Below, piece after piece: positions 13,302 through 26,200 of a DNA stretch of 64,000 nucleotides. Source of the DNA: Cliona cf. orientalis (Eukaryota > Porifera > Demospongiae > Clionaida > Clionaidae); NCBI GenBank assembly GCA_963930775.1, contig OZ005704.1, positions 558,001 to 622,000 on the forward strand, in the 5' to 3' direction. The stretch's first letter is position 1; each line of letters opens with the position of its first letter. The notes beneath the pieces were generated by a model. That model did not search any database and was not told the DNA's origin. It saw only the letters and a list, made by a program, of their open reading frames with translations. Made by a program: the position numbers and the translations under genes.

Positions 13302-15778
13302 AATATAAACTATTGTTGTTAATGCTCGGCACCATAATACGCATTTTTCTCCTAACTGTCCATTCCATGCATGGCTCCATTGGTTGGTATAGACGCTCGA
13401 GCTTTCTAAACATTCCCACGCACGCAGCTTTGCATACGACAACAGATCGATCGAGTCAACAGACGGCGACAAAAGCAGAATGGAATGGAATTCCAGGCAC
13501 TCGGCTGTTGTTGCTGAGACGAGGTAAGCTAAGACCCAACATCATCCGCAGTTAGACCAACTACACCTAGATAATGTAACAGATCACGTCACCGTTCTGT
13601 CCTCTCTATCTCTATCTCTTTCTCAACTGACAAATTGAAGTGGTGTATACATTTCACCAACATTCTTGTTGACATAGAATCGGGTAAATCGGCCTGTTTA
13701 TTGCCCGAGAGGTTGATAATTAGCGACTCAAAAGGTTCAAAGGTTGAAAAGGCGGACAGCGGGCACATTATGTGTCTTGTTCTCACCTGGCCATACTCAG
13801 CTAGCCAGCAGTGCCAACGCTATTGTTCCAACCCAGAGCCTAATTAATCCCTACCTACCCCCCTCAGACTAACGACTACCTAATCCACATTGTGCATAGC
13901 AAATCTTGCAGCAACTCCAGCCAGCCAGCCAGCTAGACGACATCCCTCTGTTTGGTAGCTAGCTATAGTGTCTGGCGCTAATGGATGCCATTGTGCCGGA
14001 TAGAATTGTGCAAAGACTGCAGTTCTTCAGCACTATTGGCGCTATTCTAGTGCATTCATCCAGATACAAACGTACGCTCACAGCTGACAAAAGGCGCCTC
14101 ATTAGCAGTATAATTATGAGGTATATTATTACGACAGATGGCACAGTATTATAATATTATTGTGGTTCAGGGCATTGATAAAGGTTAGTTACATAGGTGG
14201 CATAAATAATACTGTTGCATAAAATCAATGTGCACCTGCTCTCACACTATGCATGCATAGCTCGACAAAAATCTGGACAGTTTAAGAATTAAGTTTAAGA
14301 TGTGGGCCAAAAAAAAGCATAGTGTTACATGCATACATACCTGAGGTCTGGACCACCATATCACCTGCATAGATCACAGTATACATACTATGTGGCATTT
14401 CGCTGACTATTAAAGATCACAGTATACATACTATGTGGCATTTCGCTGACTATTAAATTGTTTAAGGTTCTTAGAAGGACCGGCCGAGCTAGCCAAGGGA
14501 AGGTGCTGTAGACACTTTGTAGCGGCCATTGATTGGGAAATCACCTCAATCAGCTAGTGGGCTACTAACTAGCTATAATAATAATAGCTAGCTATATAAT
14601 ATAATGTAGCTATACATTTGATTAGATCAGAACTGCTTGATAATTGTTATGGCAGGTCTAGCTAGGGCGTGGGGCCAACTTAAGTGGCCAAAGATGTACT
14701 CCTGGATTCATTCACGGACAGACTCAAACGCTACGCTACACGCTCCAACACGCCACTCTGGCTAGATCTAAGAACTGAATTGGTGGTATTTCAAGAATAA
14801 GACGGGAAGCTCGCCCACTAATCGGGTCATAGCTACGGCAGCGCTATAGGCGGGCAGTCGGGCGTAAAGGTGACAACGCTTGGCAAACATTTCATAGAGT
14901 CTGGTTGCCAAGGATATTCTTGCTGTCTGTATCGCCTAGGCAACCTTACATAATATTACATCACTCTATACGTGCACACACATAGTACACACCACTGCCT
15001 GGTGCACGTCTGCAGTGCGTGTTTTCATAGGGACTGCATGTGCTATATTTGTCGTTTATGGAACATTCGTACGTTTGAAGTTTCAATTTTCGTTTGGACA
15101 CATAATAATAAGAAAGCATACATAATAGTACGTGTAAAGTTAACGTATCAGTTTTTGGTCAGTGGTGTTTGCACAACAGCTGCAGACAGTTAGCTATTCA
15201 CAGCGTGAGAAAGAACACCTGGTATCTTCATTGCACAGGTATACTGATTACAACAGCTGCCCTACAATCATGTAGCATATCCGCTGACTCGGCTAGTGAC
15301 ACACATGCATTCAATTCCCTCTCTCTCCCTCCCTCTCACTCTCTCTCTTTCCCTCTCCCTCCCCCCCCCCCCTCTCTCTCTCTTACACAACCTTGAGTGA
15401 ATCGTAAAAATTCAGTTTTAGTCTGACTAATTTGCCCCAGTGTCCAAGTACAACCGAGTTTATTCCTTCAAAGGGCTGAAAATGGGAGTTAGCTCTGTGA
15501 TGTACCCGTACATTGGTATTGCCACTAAAAACAGCTGTCTGGGATGGCTCTAACTGGCTGTAACTAGCTGTAACTATGCATGTATGAATGTAGCTAGTTG
15601 CATTGGTGTGTATGTTATGTTGTATGTTTGGCGCAATCGATCGAGACAAAGGTAATGGCATAATGCGATTATCGGTACTCACCCTTCGAATGATGTCGCC
15701 ACAGTGAAGTCGGCCATCTTGAGCAGCGAGACCAGTTGGAAGGACCTGCGGAGGGAGGGAGGGAAGGAGAGAGAGAGG

Positions 15779-15810
<32 letters not shown>

Positions 15811-16734
15811 TTTGACAATCAATGTTTTTCTATAGATAATGAATGCTCTTACCTCGCAAACATAGAGATGTCCTTTTGCTGACTGTGTGTCATATCCCAG
15901 AGTAATGCCCAGCTGGCTAGTACCACTCTTCTCCAGGTAGATCTCCTGCAGCAGTGGTCAGCAAAATCGTGAACAATGCTTATCAAAGCTGGCTGAGATC
16001 AGAAAGGAAAGGGAAGTAGCCCCAGGGAAAACACGGTATATGACGTGACGCATGCATGGGCACACGCAGTGGAGTGTATTCATACATGTAGATGGTACAG
16101 CCTCAAGCAGCGTATGATAACAGAGGCGAATTTGGTTATCGGGGAAACACTAGCACTGCCATTGTAAACAGAGGAGTCTCTTTTGACAAACAAGACTACA
16201 AAAACGTGTCTAAACTTGTCTCTCGATGAAAAACAATGAGTCAAGTTCATCACAAATACTAGCTGGCTTGGTTAATGAAGGGAAGTTAGCTAAATCTACT
16301 ACGTGCACATGCGTATGTGTAGCTAAGCAACGGGAACCTGACTGCATGCCTCATGGGCTGAACTGAACTGTGCTCTGGAAATGAGCTAGCTAGGTGACTA
16401 TACTCTTGAGAATAAATATTAACGATGCATAGTGGTAATAGCTATGCATGTACCTTGACCACAGCTACCTGCAAGTCAAATGTACATGTACCTACAAATG
16501 TTTACTAATTGTAAGTCCTTTCGCTGGTCGACTCAAGGTTATGAATCGATCTTTGGAGTATTGAATCTCTACAACAATAGAAGCAAGCTAGGGCCGCACT
16601 ACTGTATGCATGTATACACTGTGCATCTGTGAACCATTAATAGATAATAGCATCCCATGTGTTAGCTAGCACTGCACAGCTTCTCATCAAACACTAGGTA
16701 ACCGTATAGTACCACATTGAAAGGATTCTGGTTT

Positions 16735-16802
<68 letters not shown>

Positions 16803-17906
16803 CGTACCTCCACTTCATACTCTCCATCAATTCTGCAGTTTTTTCCCGCTACAAGTTGTTCAGCCGTGGTGCTGCCATCATCACTCATTCTCTTCCCATC
16901 ACTGCTGCCGTTGTCGAAAAGATACTTCCTCGCCACGTCTTGTTCTGTGCGAAAATTCGAACGTCCCTCATATATAGATCGCTCAAAGGCCTGCATGTCT
17001 CCGACCACATGCTGTGGTTGTCCGACGACGTCGTGCTGTAGGGCGTGGTGATGTCGTCCGCCAGTCCCGCTGCTTCCGCTAGACAGTCCGCTGTCTTTGC
17101 TTCCCTTGCCCTCTCCCGCCGGCAAGTGTCGTGTCTGGTGAGGATGGTGATACTGGTGATGGTGGTGTGACCTGTGTGACTGATGTGACCGATTACTGTG
17201 CGACTGGTGCTTTGGTGCAGGTGGTCCCGAGGACGTTCTAAAAAACGTATTTCCCGCCGGAGAAACTGGTCTCTTGTGAGCCGCCTTCGAGGATCGGTTT
17301 GGTGCATCCTCCATCATAGGAATGCGATGTTTTGATCTGGCGTTCAGTGCACTGACACCGGCGGAAATCACTGGAGGAAGGTTCTCATCTTGTTGCGAAA
17401 GGGCGTCGGCGTACATGATCTCGTCATAAATATGCTGAGCCTCTTGGTCCGATTTGCTGCGATTGAGGTGTGTAGGCTTGGGGAATCCCCTTAGGATCGT
17501 GAGAGCCACCACTGGCTTGTCCTTGATCCGAGCGACTGCTTCTTGAGGATCTATCCTCGCCAAGTCGTAATAGTCGACCTACACAGATACACAAGCAAGC
17601 AAAAAGTGTTAATATTATTCTAGTCCTAGTTTAAGTATTCGTTCAAGAATTATAATTATATGATAATGTCCACAATTGGATTGATGAGTTTTGACGATGG
17701 CAGTGGGGTGGCCAGGCTCTGTCAAAATTACTCAAAACAGTCCCACATTCTGCCGCATTTTTTCCACTCGTTGCCACACACTGGTGGCTAATGAGGCGAA
17801 TAAATATTAACGCTAAGTATATCAACTAACACCTGGGGATTAAACACTTAACTTCGATCTCCAGCCACACAAAGAAGCATGTTGTGCTAACCCTCCCTCC
17901 CTCCCT

Positions 17907-17947
<41 letters not shown>

Positions 17948-19743
17948 CCCATCCCATGTTTGAAGCAACTGCTGCATCAGAGTATCTACGTATGCTACAG
18001 CTAGCTAGAGAAAATTGAAGTTTATTAGCAAAAATTTTAGAAAAGGTGGAAATTTAATTTTATGGTCTCTTGTGACTAGTCCAGTTATCTAAAGTATACT
18101 GGCAAATAAAAATCAATTCTCAGAATATTGAATACAGTGGTCCTGGAAAAAAAAATCTCATTTTTAGAGCCGCCAGTAGCCAAGGTACCACCCAAGCATT
18201 GTTTTGTCCCATTTCCTTTCCAAGAGGAATCCACTTGGCATTTACTGTGTGTGTGCATTATACTGATTGGCTGGATATAGAGATGTTTACCAGGCTGCCA
18301 GACCCGACAGTCTGGGACAACACTCTGCACTTTGTTGGAAACGGCAATACCAAAAAAATAGGCACGAAAACCTACTGATACGCAACACAATGCTATATAC
18401 GATCATGGATGGAATACCATCCTCCCTCAGTCCCCCATGCATGCAACTAGCATGCAATTAATTTTGCTGCATGCCTGTATAATTATTATTTTTTTATCAA
18501 CTTACTTGAACGATTCTGTCCCCTGCTTCGATGCCTGCTCTCCATCCCAGAGTGTCGGGATTGACCTTCTTCACGTAGAAGCTGAGCGGCTTTCCCTCGG
18601 GAGTCTGCAGAAACAAGAAACAAAAGGAGGCTTCTAATTAATCAGCCTTTTGAATGGCTTGCCATGATCAAAGAGAGATACAGATGCCTTTGCACAGGCT
18701 ACTATGCAATCGGCACGCAATGCATGCATGCAGCCCGCCTATCGTTTGAAATTTGGAGGGATCTTACAGTCTGGGTAGCTACCACTAATTCCCCCACATC
18801 ACTGACTCTAGGAGACCTTTGAATGTCGATGCATGCACACTTTTTCCGAGTCTTAATCGACCATACCTTTTCTCCGCAGACCAGTACAAGACCCAGCGGC
18901 TCTTTGGCGCGGGTCCTCTTCAGACGAAAGCTGTGCGTTGTACCTTGCATGGCCGCCGTCTGACGATGGTTCTGCAAAGAATGACAGGTTGCAAGGAGTT
19001 AGGGAGAGTGAAGTGCGAAAGATTGACAAACAGCAATTAGCTAACTATTGGCGGCGCGATAAAAGCTGCCAAGTGTCAATAACGCTGATTAGCGTAAAAC
19101 CCAAACAATGGAGACGCACCATTCCAGTTGGTATGCGCTGCTGTTGCTGCTGTAAGTGTTGTATCTGGCACGTCCTGTTTGTGCACAGACTCGGCGATCT
19201 CTTTGTCGTTGCTCCGCTTTTCGTCGTCAGCTGCACGGCGGCGTTATGATGGCCGAGTCCCGATCCGGAGCTTCGCGTTCTCTTGTGATGCACTTTGTAT
19301 GGAGGTTGCGATGCTTGCTCCTTACTACTCTTCTTGCCCTCGACTGTGGAGCGTCCGAGCTGAAATTGATTCGATAGCGCTTTGGTCAATTTTGGTTTTG
19401 GCCTGTATGGACAGGTGCTCTCGTGTAGTGCTTTATCAGCGAGTGGAACTTGGACTGTGCAACCGAAGTGTTGATATTTGCATAGCGTGAGTAGACCGGA
19501 TATGCGTTTTTCGATGTGAAGCGGTCTTTTCATCTGATCCGCTTCCACCTCCCCGCAGCGTTGCGGGCAAATTCCATAAACATCGATCCACCCCAGAAGG
19601 CACGATAAGCAGAAAACGTGACCGCAATTGGTGGTGCGAGGATCACGAAGGACGTTCCCGCAGATCCCACACTTGAGATAGTCGTCAACTGAATGGCGAT
19701 CAACGAACCATTGAAGTGGGTAGCCGCTCTCCGAAGATAGCAT
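5770..19743 (-). CDS. RING/TRAF-zinc-finger/double-PDZ E3 ubiquitin ligase (PDZRN/LNX-like)
   Basis: Predicted scaffold-type ubiquitin ligase that picks membrane or junction partners with its PDZ domains. Exons (minus): 19743-19120, 18971-18867, 18604-18506, 17578-16808, 15945-15853, 15745-15683, 9227-9132, about 6649-5770. Residues 25-63 are a C3HC4 RING (CGIC, CGHVFCLSC, CPQRC). Residues about 92-118 are a TRAF-type zinc finger. PDZ1 (about 223-308) has the carboxylate loop PLGLVL and is split over exons 2-4; PDZ2 (about 534-617) has QLGITL over exons 5-7. Between them lies a His/Ser-rich linker. The last exon encodes a Ser/Arg-rich tail ending SLV, a class I PDZ-ligand type. Exons 1-7 join in phase 0, but the favoured last acceptor is one base out of frame, so that junction is wrong or an exon in 6650-9131 is missing. 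PDZRN3/4 is favoured over LNX. Confidence 0.82.
6650..9131 (-). other. Penultimate intron or spacer of the RING/PDZ ligase
   Basis: About 2.5 kb between the end of PDZ2 and the terminal exon. It has G-rich and GA-rich simple repeats (near 6721-6750 and 8495-8570) and the 130-bp triplication at 8085-8400. I could not find the small exon that the reading-frame mismatch of the last junction would predict. Confidence 0.5.
8085..8400. repeat. Three-copy tandem repeat, period about 130 bp
   Basis: The word GCCAAGCC starts at about 8085, 8214 and 8344. The first two copies continue with TGTCACTACCCTCTACAG, a GTTGTGGTGTA block, a GA-rich tract, a GGGTGGCG block and a GCATAAA block. The third copy is shorter and diverged but keeps the GA tract. 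It lies inside the ligase intron. Confidence 0.7.
9228..15682 (-). other. Long intron inside PDZ2 of the RING/PDZ ligase
   Basis: A 6.45-kb intron splits the PDZ2 coding sequence between GDIIRR and VNGFEV. It carries (GA)n at about 10322-10349 and 11309-11334, a pyrimidine-rich block at 11760-11930, (CA)n at 13264-13296, another pyrimidine block at 15320-15382, and the 43-bp tandem duplication at 14371-14456. No nested gene is supported. A CpG-containing patch near 12310-12460 was considered as an alternative promoter but not accepted. Confidence 0.6.
14371..14456. repeat. 43-bp perfect tandem duplication
   Basis: Two adjacent, apparently identical 43-bp units (14371-14413 and 14414-14456) begin AGATCACAGTATACATAC and end CGCTGACTATTAA. 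The lack of divergence suggests a recent replication slippage or repair duplication. It lies in the long PDZ2 intron. Confidence 0.85.
16740..16798. repeat. (TC)n microsatellite next to a splice donor
   Basis: About 59 bp of uninterrupted TC repeat, which is (GA)n on the sense strand of the ligase gene. It starts about 10 bp after the donor of the large linker exon (exon end 16808). Reading through it gives an artificial Arg-Glu run that I do not count as protein. Confidence 0.9.
17891..17948. repeat. (CCCT)n-(CT)n simple repeat
   Basis: A compound pyrimidine repeat in the intron upstream of the large linker exon of the minus-strand ligase gene. Confidence 0.9.
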
Positions 19744-20215
19744 ACTGTTTATACGAAGACAACGAAGGCGATAGGCTAGCGATACAATAACAATCCTACC
19801 ACAAACTCTTTCTTCTCTTTCTAGTTATATCTTATTAGTCGACTAACAAAGAACCGGTTTTTGGAAGCTGTTTTCACGCGGATGCTAGTCTTAATATGAA
19901 CGCTGGCTTGCGATCAAAACCATAATAGTGGGTGTCTAACTGCATTAGGCGCATTCTAAGATTATGGAAATTCCATATTGAATTTGTTAACCGTAAACAA
20001 ACATTAGCTCTCGTGCTAGTGGAATGTGATTGCGTATCTGCGTGTATTATTGTTTGAATTTCGCGCGCTCAGCATGCAAAAATCTGCATCAGGCACATGC
20101 GCGCATGCGCAGTACGGTAGGCGGGCGAAAATTTGGCGGGTAATCAGCTGTTTCTGCACTAGGAGCTCTTGTCTTTGGCTGTTTAAGCAATAAAAGCGTC
20201 TAAAAACTTTCTACC
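19744..20215. promoter_or_regulatory. Bidirectional promoter, RING/PDZ ligase and claspin
   Basis: A 472-bp spacer separates the divergent start codons. Near the claspin side it has an NRF1-like palindrome TGCGCGCATGCGCA at 20099-20112 and an E2F-like TTTGGCGGG at 20132-20140. Vertebrate claspin is an S-phase gene under E2F control (established knowledge); use of these sites here is inference. No TATA box was seen at a convincing distance. Confidence 0.5.
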
Positions 20216-23200
20216 ATGAGTATCGAGCAAGACAGAGGCGGGAACGAAGTTTTGAAGAAGGTAAAGGAGTATATACACGAATAAAACCACTTCAAGCTTC
20301 TTGCCTTTCTGCCCTGCTCTCTCCATTCAGCTTCTGGAGAACTCTGACTTGTTTGGGACTGGGAATGAGAGCGACAGTGGAAGTGAGGGAGACAGCCAGC
20401 CAGCTGCCAGCCAACAAAAAGCTTCTTCTCAAGCTTGGAGGGAAGAAAGGGAGGAGGAAGGAGGAGAAGAGAGTTCTCCATCACCTCAAGTGGAAGCTAA
20501 GAAGGGTAGGAAAAGCAGAAAGGAGACAACTAAGACAGCAAAGGTAGTATATATGTGTGTGAGAGAGAGGGAGAGATGTAAGGGAGCAAGAAATTATAAG
20601 GTGGTGGTGCGTTTGAAAATTATAATACCACTATTGCATGTATTGCAGCCCAAAAAGGTGAAGAAAGCTGAAGTTCAGATGATGTACAGTGACAGTCAGA
20701 AGCTGGTGCGAGGTGAGAAAATCAGTTGATAACTGTTTATTAAGTTGTATTCACACCTTAATACCCTTATCAACACATACCCATTACCCCATACACGCAT
20801 ACCCCGCAGAGTCCTCAGTCAATCTTCCCAAATACCAATCTCGAACAAAAACGCTCGATGGCTTCTTGTCTAAGCTACGGAATAGAAAATCTCATGGAGG
20901 GGCTGCCACTGTCGGTGCCATACCCAGCGCTGTGGCTAGGATGAAGACCAGCACTCCATTTACTGACCAGGAGACAATAATATTGGACAAGTACATAAAA
21001 TTATTCACCCTTATGATAGTTTTGGTTGTCCTAATTAAAGGGGCTATCTCATTCAGGGGTAGGTACATTATTTATCTCAGAAGATATTAGATATTCTCGA
21101 ATCAGATATGACCTATCAATGTCACTTTCTCATGATTTGGAAGAGTATCCCTTTATTTGGTGTGTGGTAGTGGACTGGTGCCCAGACAGCTAATTTGTAT
21201 AGGAGGGTGTCAATTACGTACTGGTCTGTGATAAAAACAGGATGCTCAGGAAATAGCTGAAAGGGGGGAGTCATATTATAGGTATAGGTCACGCTCATGA
21301 TCATTTTCATATTCAAATGAAATTGACCTTCACTAAAGCATTTCAGTCTGCACAAGGGGCAAACCCATCAGTCAGTGCTAAAAGCACATGTGATGGTTGC
21401 ATTTCATTTCAATGAATGAAATGAATTGACCCTCCACTTTCAAGTCTATCTGAAATTAACAGCTCATATTGGACACCCCCTGCACATGCAATAGTGTTTG
21501 TAGTCGAATACTAAGGAAATTAATGTCATTTTCATTCTGTTTATTGGCAGGATTGCTAAGGGTTCTAGCTTTGTTGGAAAGTTGGAAGGGAAAGGGACAT
21601 TAAGGGGAGGGGGAGTGTCTTCCTGTTTCAATAGTTAGCCAACACTTCAAGAGAAATACTTTCACCAATTTGCAACTTAGAGCTGCTTAGTTGGCAAAAC
21701 ACATTACCTAATCCGTACGCAAGACCTTCCCCCCAGGCCAGGCCACACACACTCGCACGTACACTAGTGTTGCCATGTAAACATTGTATAATTCGAATAT
21801 TTGTTACAACACTCGTGCATGACAAATAGTTTGCTTCCTTTTTTGCAGGGAAAATGACCCACCACTGCCTCCAGCCTGCTTAGAAACCTCTACTAGCCCA
21901 CAGGAGCTTACCTCACCAAGTGTTGACAATATGGCAGGTATTGCTAAGCAGGAGAAGTCCACTCCAGAGTCAACATCCACTCTGGATATGCACCTAAGCC
22001 AAACTAATGCCTTGGAGGAAGAGAACACATGTGCTTGTGAAATGGACACTGAAAGTAAATCCGATCCTAATATAGAGACTCATGGGTGTGTGGATGAAGG
22101 TGAAAGATTGGAATTCGAGGATGATGATAATTCTAAGGGAACGGATCAGATGGCGACTGGGGTTACTGAAATGGAGACGGGTGATAATAACAATATTGAA
22201 GGAACACTGTGTACTGATTTGGGAGAGCAGAAAGAGAGTACAAAGATAGACACTGAAAAGAGTGACCATCTTGATTCATTGACACGTGACTCTGATAAGA
22301 AGAATCTTGTGCCAGCTAGCGAGATGAGGAAAACTAGGCAACAGCCAACACTGTTGACAATGTTTGCTGCAAACAGTGCCGCAGCTCAGCAGCTAAAGCA
22401 ACAAAAATCACTCAAAAAACAAGAGTCCACCACAACGACAAAACTCGCTCCATCCACCTCTAGCTCTACCCCTCTACCAACACCAGCCCCCTCACTCGTA
22501 GCTTTAGATGAATTTTTGCTCGAAAATGACGATAAAATGACAGTGGACGTGCCAGTCATTCCTTCCAAACCGCTAACTCCCATGGAGAGGTTTCAACAGA
22601 GACTGATGAAGCACATGAGCGTGTCATCGTCGTCATCGTCACAGCCGGTGAGAAGGGAAAGGGAGTCAGCAGCGACAAGGGAGGGGGATGACGGAAAGAG
22701 CATCCTCGTTCCAGAAGATGTTATCACAAAGTTAAAGGATAAACCTGGTGAGTTTTACTTCAGTAGAAGCCCCCTATTCCTGACACCCTTGGGACAGCTT
22801 AGTATCATGATCAAAGGAGCTAGGTGTCAGGTAGTCTAGCCATGTACTATAGCTGGAACCGTCCTGAATAAGGGAGACGTCCTCATTTTAGGGGGTGACC
22901 TTATATAGGGGTTCCACTGTATACACAATGTAACTACCGGTATACTGTTATGATAGTCTTTCTTTCTTGAAATTAGGAGCCGTTCGTGAGCACTGGCGGT
23001 CGGCCATTAGACAGAAGCTGTCCAAGAGCCGAGCGGAGGAGAGGAAGGCAATGGAAGAGAGGAGAAAGTGGTACAATGAAGAAGTGGGTGGAGCCAGTGA
23101 TGAGGAAGAGGCGGAGCTTACTGGTATGTGCTTTATTGAATCCGATATACATGTACTAATGTGATATTGCTAGATGTACATGTGCAAAATGCTTAGATGT

Positions 23201-26200
23201 GTTTAATTTGATCTTAGATGGTGATACCAGCGATGAGGAGTACATTCAAGATGAAGAAGCAGCTAAAGCCGATAGCGATGCCTGTAGTGATTTTGACGAT
23301 GATGAGGCCGAAAAGGAGGTGGAGCCTGAGGAGGCAGATCAGTCGACCAATCAGGAACCAGACGACCACTCTGATAATGATGGAGATATAGACACTGATG
23401 ACGACGACGATAAAGATGATACAAAAAATGTGATTTCCCAGAGTCGCAAACGTACAACAGCTTCACGCCGAGTTCTAGATTCTGATTCAGAAGATGAAGA
23501 CGAAATGAAATCTCCAAACAATTGTCAAAGCGAGAGAGAGATTTTACTACGCCAAGCTGAGAGCACTAGTGAACATCTCTGTGCTTCATCAACTGTCAGT
23601 GATAACACAGTATACAGTGCTCTACTGTTTGAGGACACGAGAGACTGTAATGAACCAATAACAAACCAGACTGTCCAGAGAGATGAGGTGAAGTCACGTC
23701 CGCTCAAAAAGGGAGGTCCCAGGAGGAGGTCTAGCACCACGCTGGGGGGTGCCTTATTAGAAGAAGCCAGCATGCCTCCTCTGATGCTCAATGTCTCTGT
23801 GCATAGTGATGAAAGCAGTGAGAGTTCATTTGCCGATAATTCTGAGGCAAATGGTGAAATGAAGGCCACTTCCTCTGCTGCTAACGATGAAGATTTAGGC
23901 TTTCATTCCGAAGATGCCAGGCAACCTTTCTCTACTCAGCCTGTACGGGAAGAGGAGGAGGGAGAGAGAGACGAGGCCGAGGGAGGAGGAGGGGAGCAGG
24001 ACAACAGTAGCCTGGAACTGAGTCTACTCTGGCAGCCATCCATGCCCCCACCAGCTCAGGTCAGGAAGGACTCCAGTGAGGAACTACTGCCACCAACCAA
24101 AGTGAGTTTTGTATATTGACGACCTATACCCACTATACTAAGGCGACGATGTACTCCAATTGACGCACACTATGAACCCTGTGACCCCTGGTTTATTCTA
24201 ATAGGTACACACTTTGACGACCCTTTACCTGTTTTAGAAAGTGAGTTTTGTATATTGACGACCTATACCACTATACTAAGGCGACGATGTACTCCAATTG
24301 ACGCACACTATGAACCCCGTGACCCCTGGTTTATTCTAATTGGTACACACTTTGACGACCCTTTACCTGTTTTTAGAGGAGCCGCTTGACTGGTGAGTCT
24401 CAGTGGCCTGCCAGGGGGTATGGTGATCATGACTCCACACTGGGGGAGGGCCTATCTCAGGATATGTCAGTGGATGAAGAGACACAGCTGCTTGATGCAA
24501 ATGGGTAAGTTCCTATGCTAATTAATTTAATAATTATATCCCCCACCTGCTCCCTAGCTACCTTAGCATTATATGCATATGTGTGTCATTGTATGTGAAA
24601 TGTACCTAATGTTACTAAATTCACATAAATTTAAATTGTTGATGTGTTCCTCTGGACATTATATTATATCCAGCTTTCTGTGTGTGAGATCGGAGAGAAA
24701 GCACCGTCCGTCACCGTTCTCTGCCATCAAGGACTCCCTTGACCCCACGCAGGAGGGTTGCTCACAGTCCGAGCTCTTGGCTCTCTGCTCCGGACAGTTT
24801 GCCCCCGATGAAGATGCTCAAATGGTGGGAGGAGAAAGTGGCACTAGAGATGTCTTCTTTGCTCATCACGAGCGTAACCTCTCCGATAGCAGCACACAGG
24901 GAGTGAGGGAGCTCCTAGGGTTAACTGTGGAATCAAAGAAGGATAACGATCGAAGTAAGGCGACTGACTCGATTGCAAGATTGTTCTCATCTTTCGAAGG
25001 TGTGTCTAAGTCTCACGCTTCAAGCAATGCTGGGATTGGTGCACAGATGACAGACGGCCAAAACTTCACCCAGATGAGCGAAGTGATTGGTTTATGCTCT
25101 GGGGTCTTCCCCACAACACAAATGCACCAGAATGATTCCCAGAAGTCAAAATCCTCTTTTAAGCTTTCGTCTCGTATGAGTAGTGCTGGCACTAGCGATG
25201 GGATGAGCAACCACAGCAGCAGTGAGGGAGAGGGAGAAAGGAAAGAGAATGGAAGAGAACAGAAAATGGCCGGAGATCAGGCAGTGATAAGATGGGCCAA
25301 GCGACAGAGACAGCTACAGCTGGGAGTCGGTGGAGCCAAGCAGGGAGGAGGAGGAGGGGGAGAGAGTGAGAGTGAGGATGAAGATATGCCACTTCTCAAG
25401 AGAAGGAGGATTCGAGTGAAACAGAAGCCATCAAAGCAGTAAGTTCTCTTCCCATCCAACCCCCCCCCCCCCCCCCCCCCCCAAAAATCTCTCACACAGT
25501 GCATGTATACAAACTCATCAATTACGCTAGTTTGAACCATGAGACTGAATATCAGGTGACTTGTCGTATGTATCCAATTGTTGACTAAACTAAACATCGT
25601 GCCATATGAGACAATACCTATCACCTCGTGACTTACATAATACATATGCATACATAATCATAGTGGGACATTACACAAACATGCACTGTTTATTGTTATC
25701 CAAACATGCTTGATTGGTTTTGCTTTACTGCCTGCAGGGATCGTTTGGCTGAGTTTGTTGAGAGCGAGGCGGAGCTGTCCGGATCAGACGTGGGATCTGA
25801 CAAGGACGAGGAGGACTACCTCTACGCCGGACAGGACTACGAGAACGATGAGGGGGCGGGGTCAGACCTCCCACTCTCCGACTCCGAACTAAAGGAACAA
25901 ATCAACAAAGTCCACATGTACGTATATGATGTAATAATTATACTGTATAATTAATTGATACATACAGGTTCTTACTCAAAATTCTTTTTTTTTTTCTGTT
26001 TTAGGAAGCACACTCTCGCTGATGATAAAGCAGATCTGAAGGAGTTCAAAGAGAGATTCCTGAAAGGTACTTGAAAGAGTGGATTCTCTTGCTTGTTTTT
26101 GCACATGTGGCGTTTTGTGATAGTTTATTGTAAATAATTCCACGTGTACAAAAGCAGAAATCTGATCTTCAGTGTCCTATTGCATGTACATGTACTTGTG

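Noticed and set aside
16694-16806. Protein-like Arg-Glu repeat tail after the ligase linker exon
   Set aside because: It is translation of the intronic (GA)n repeat; a normal donor (GAG followed by GTACGT) ends the exon at 16808.
21122-21355. Open frame on the minus strand inside claspin intron 4
   Set aside because: No splice sites, no family resemblance, and it lies in an ordinary AT-rich intron.
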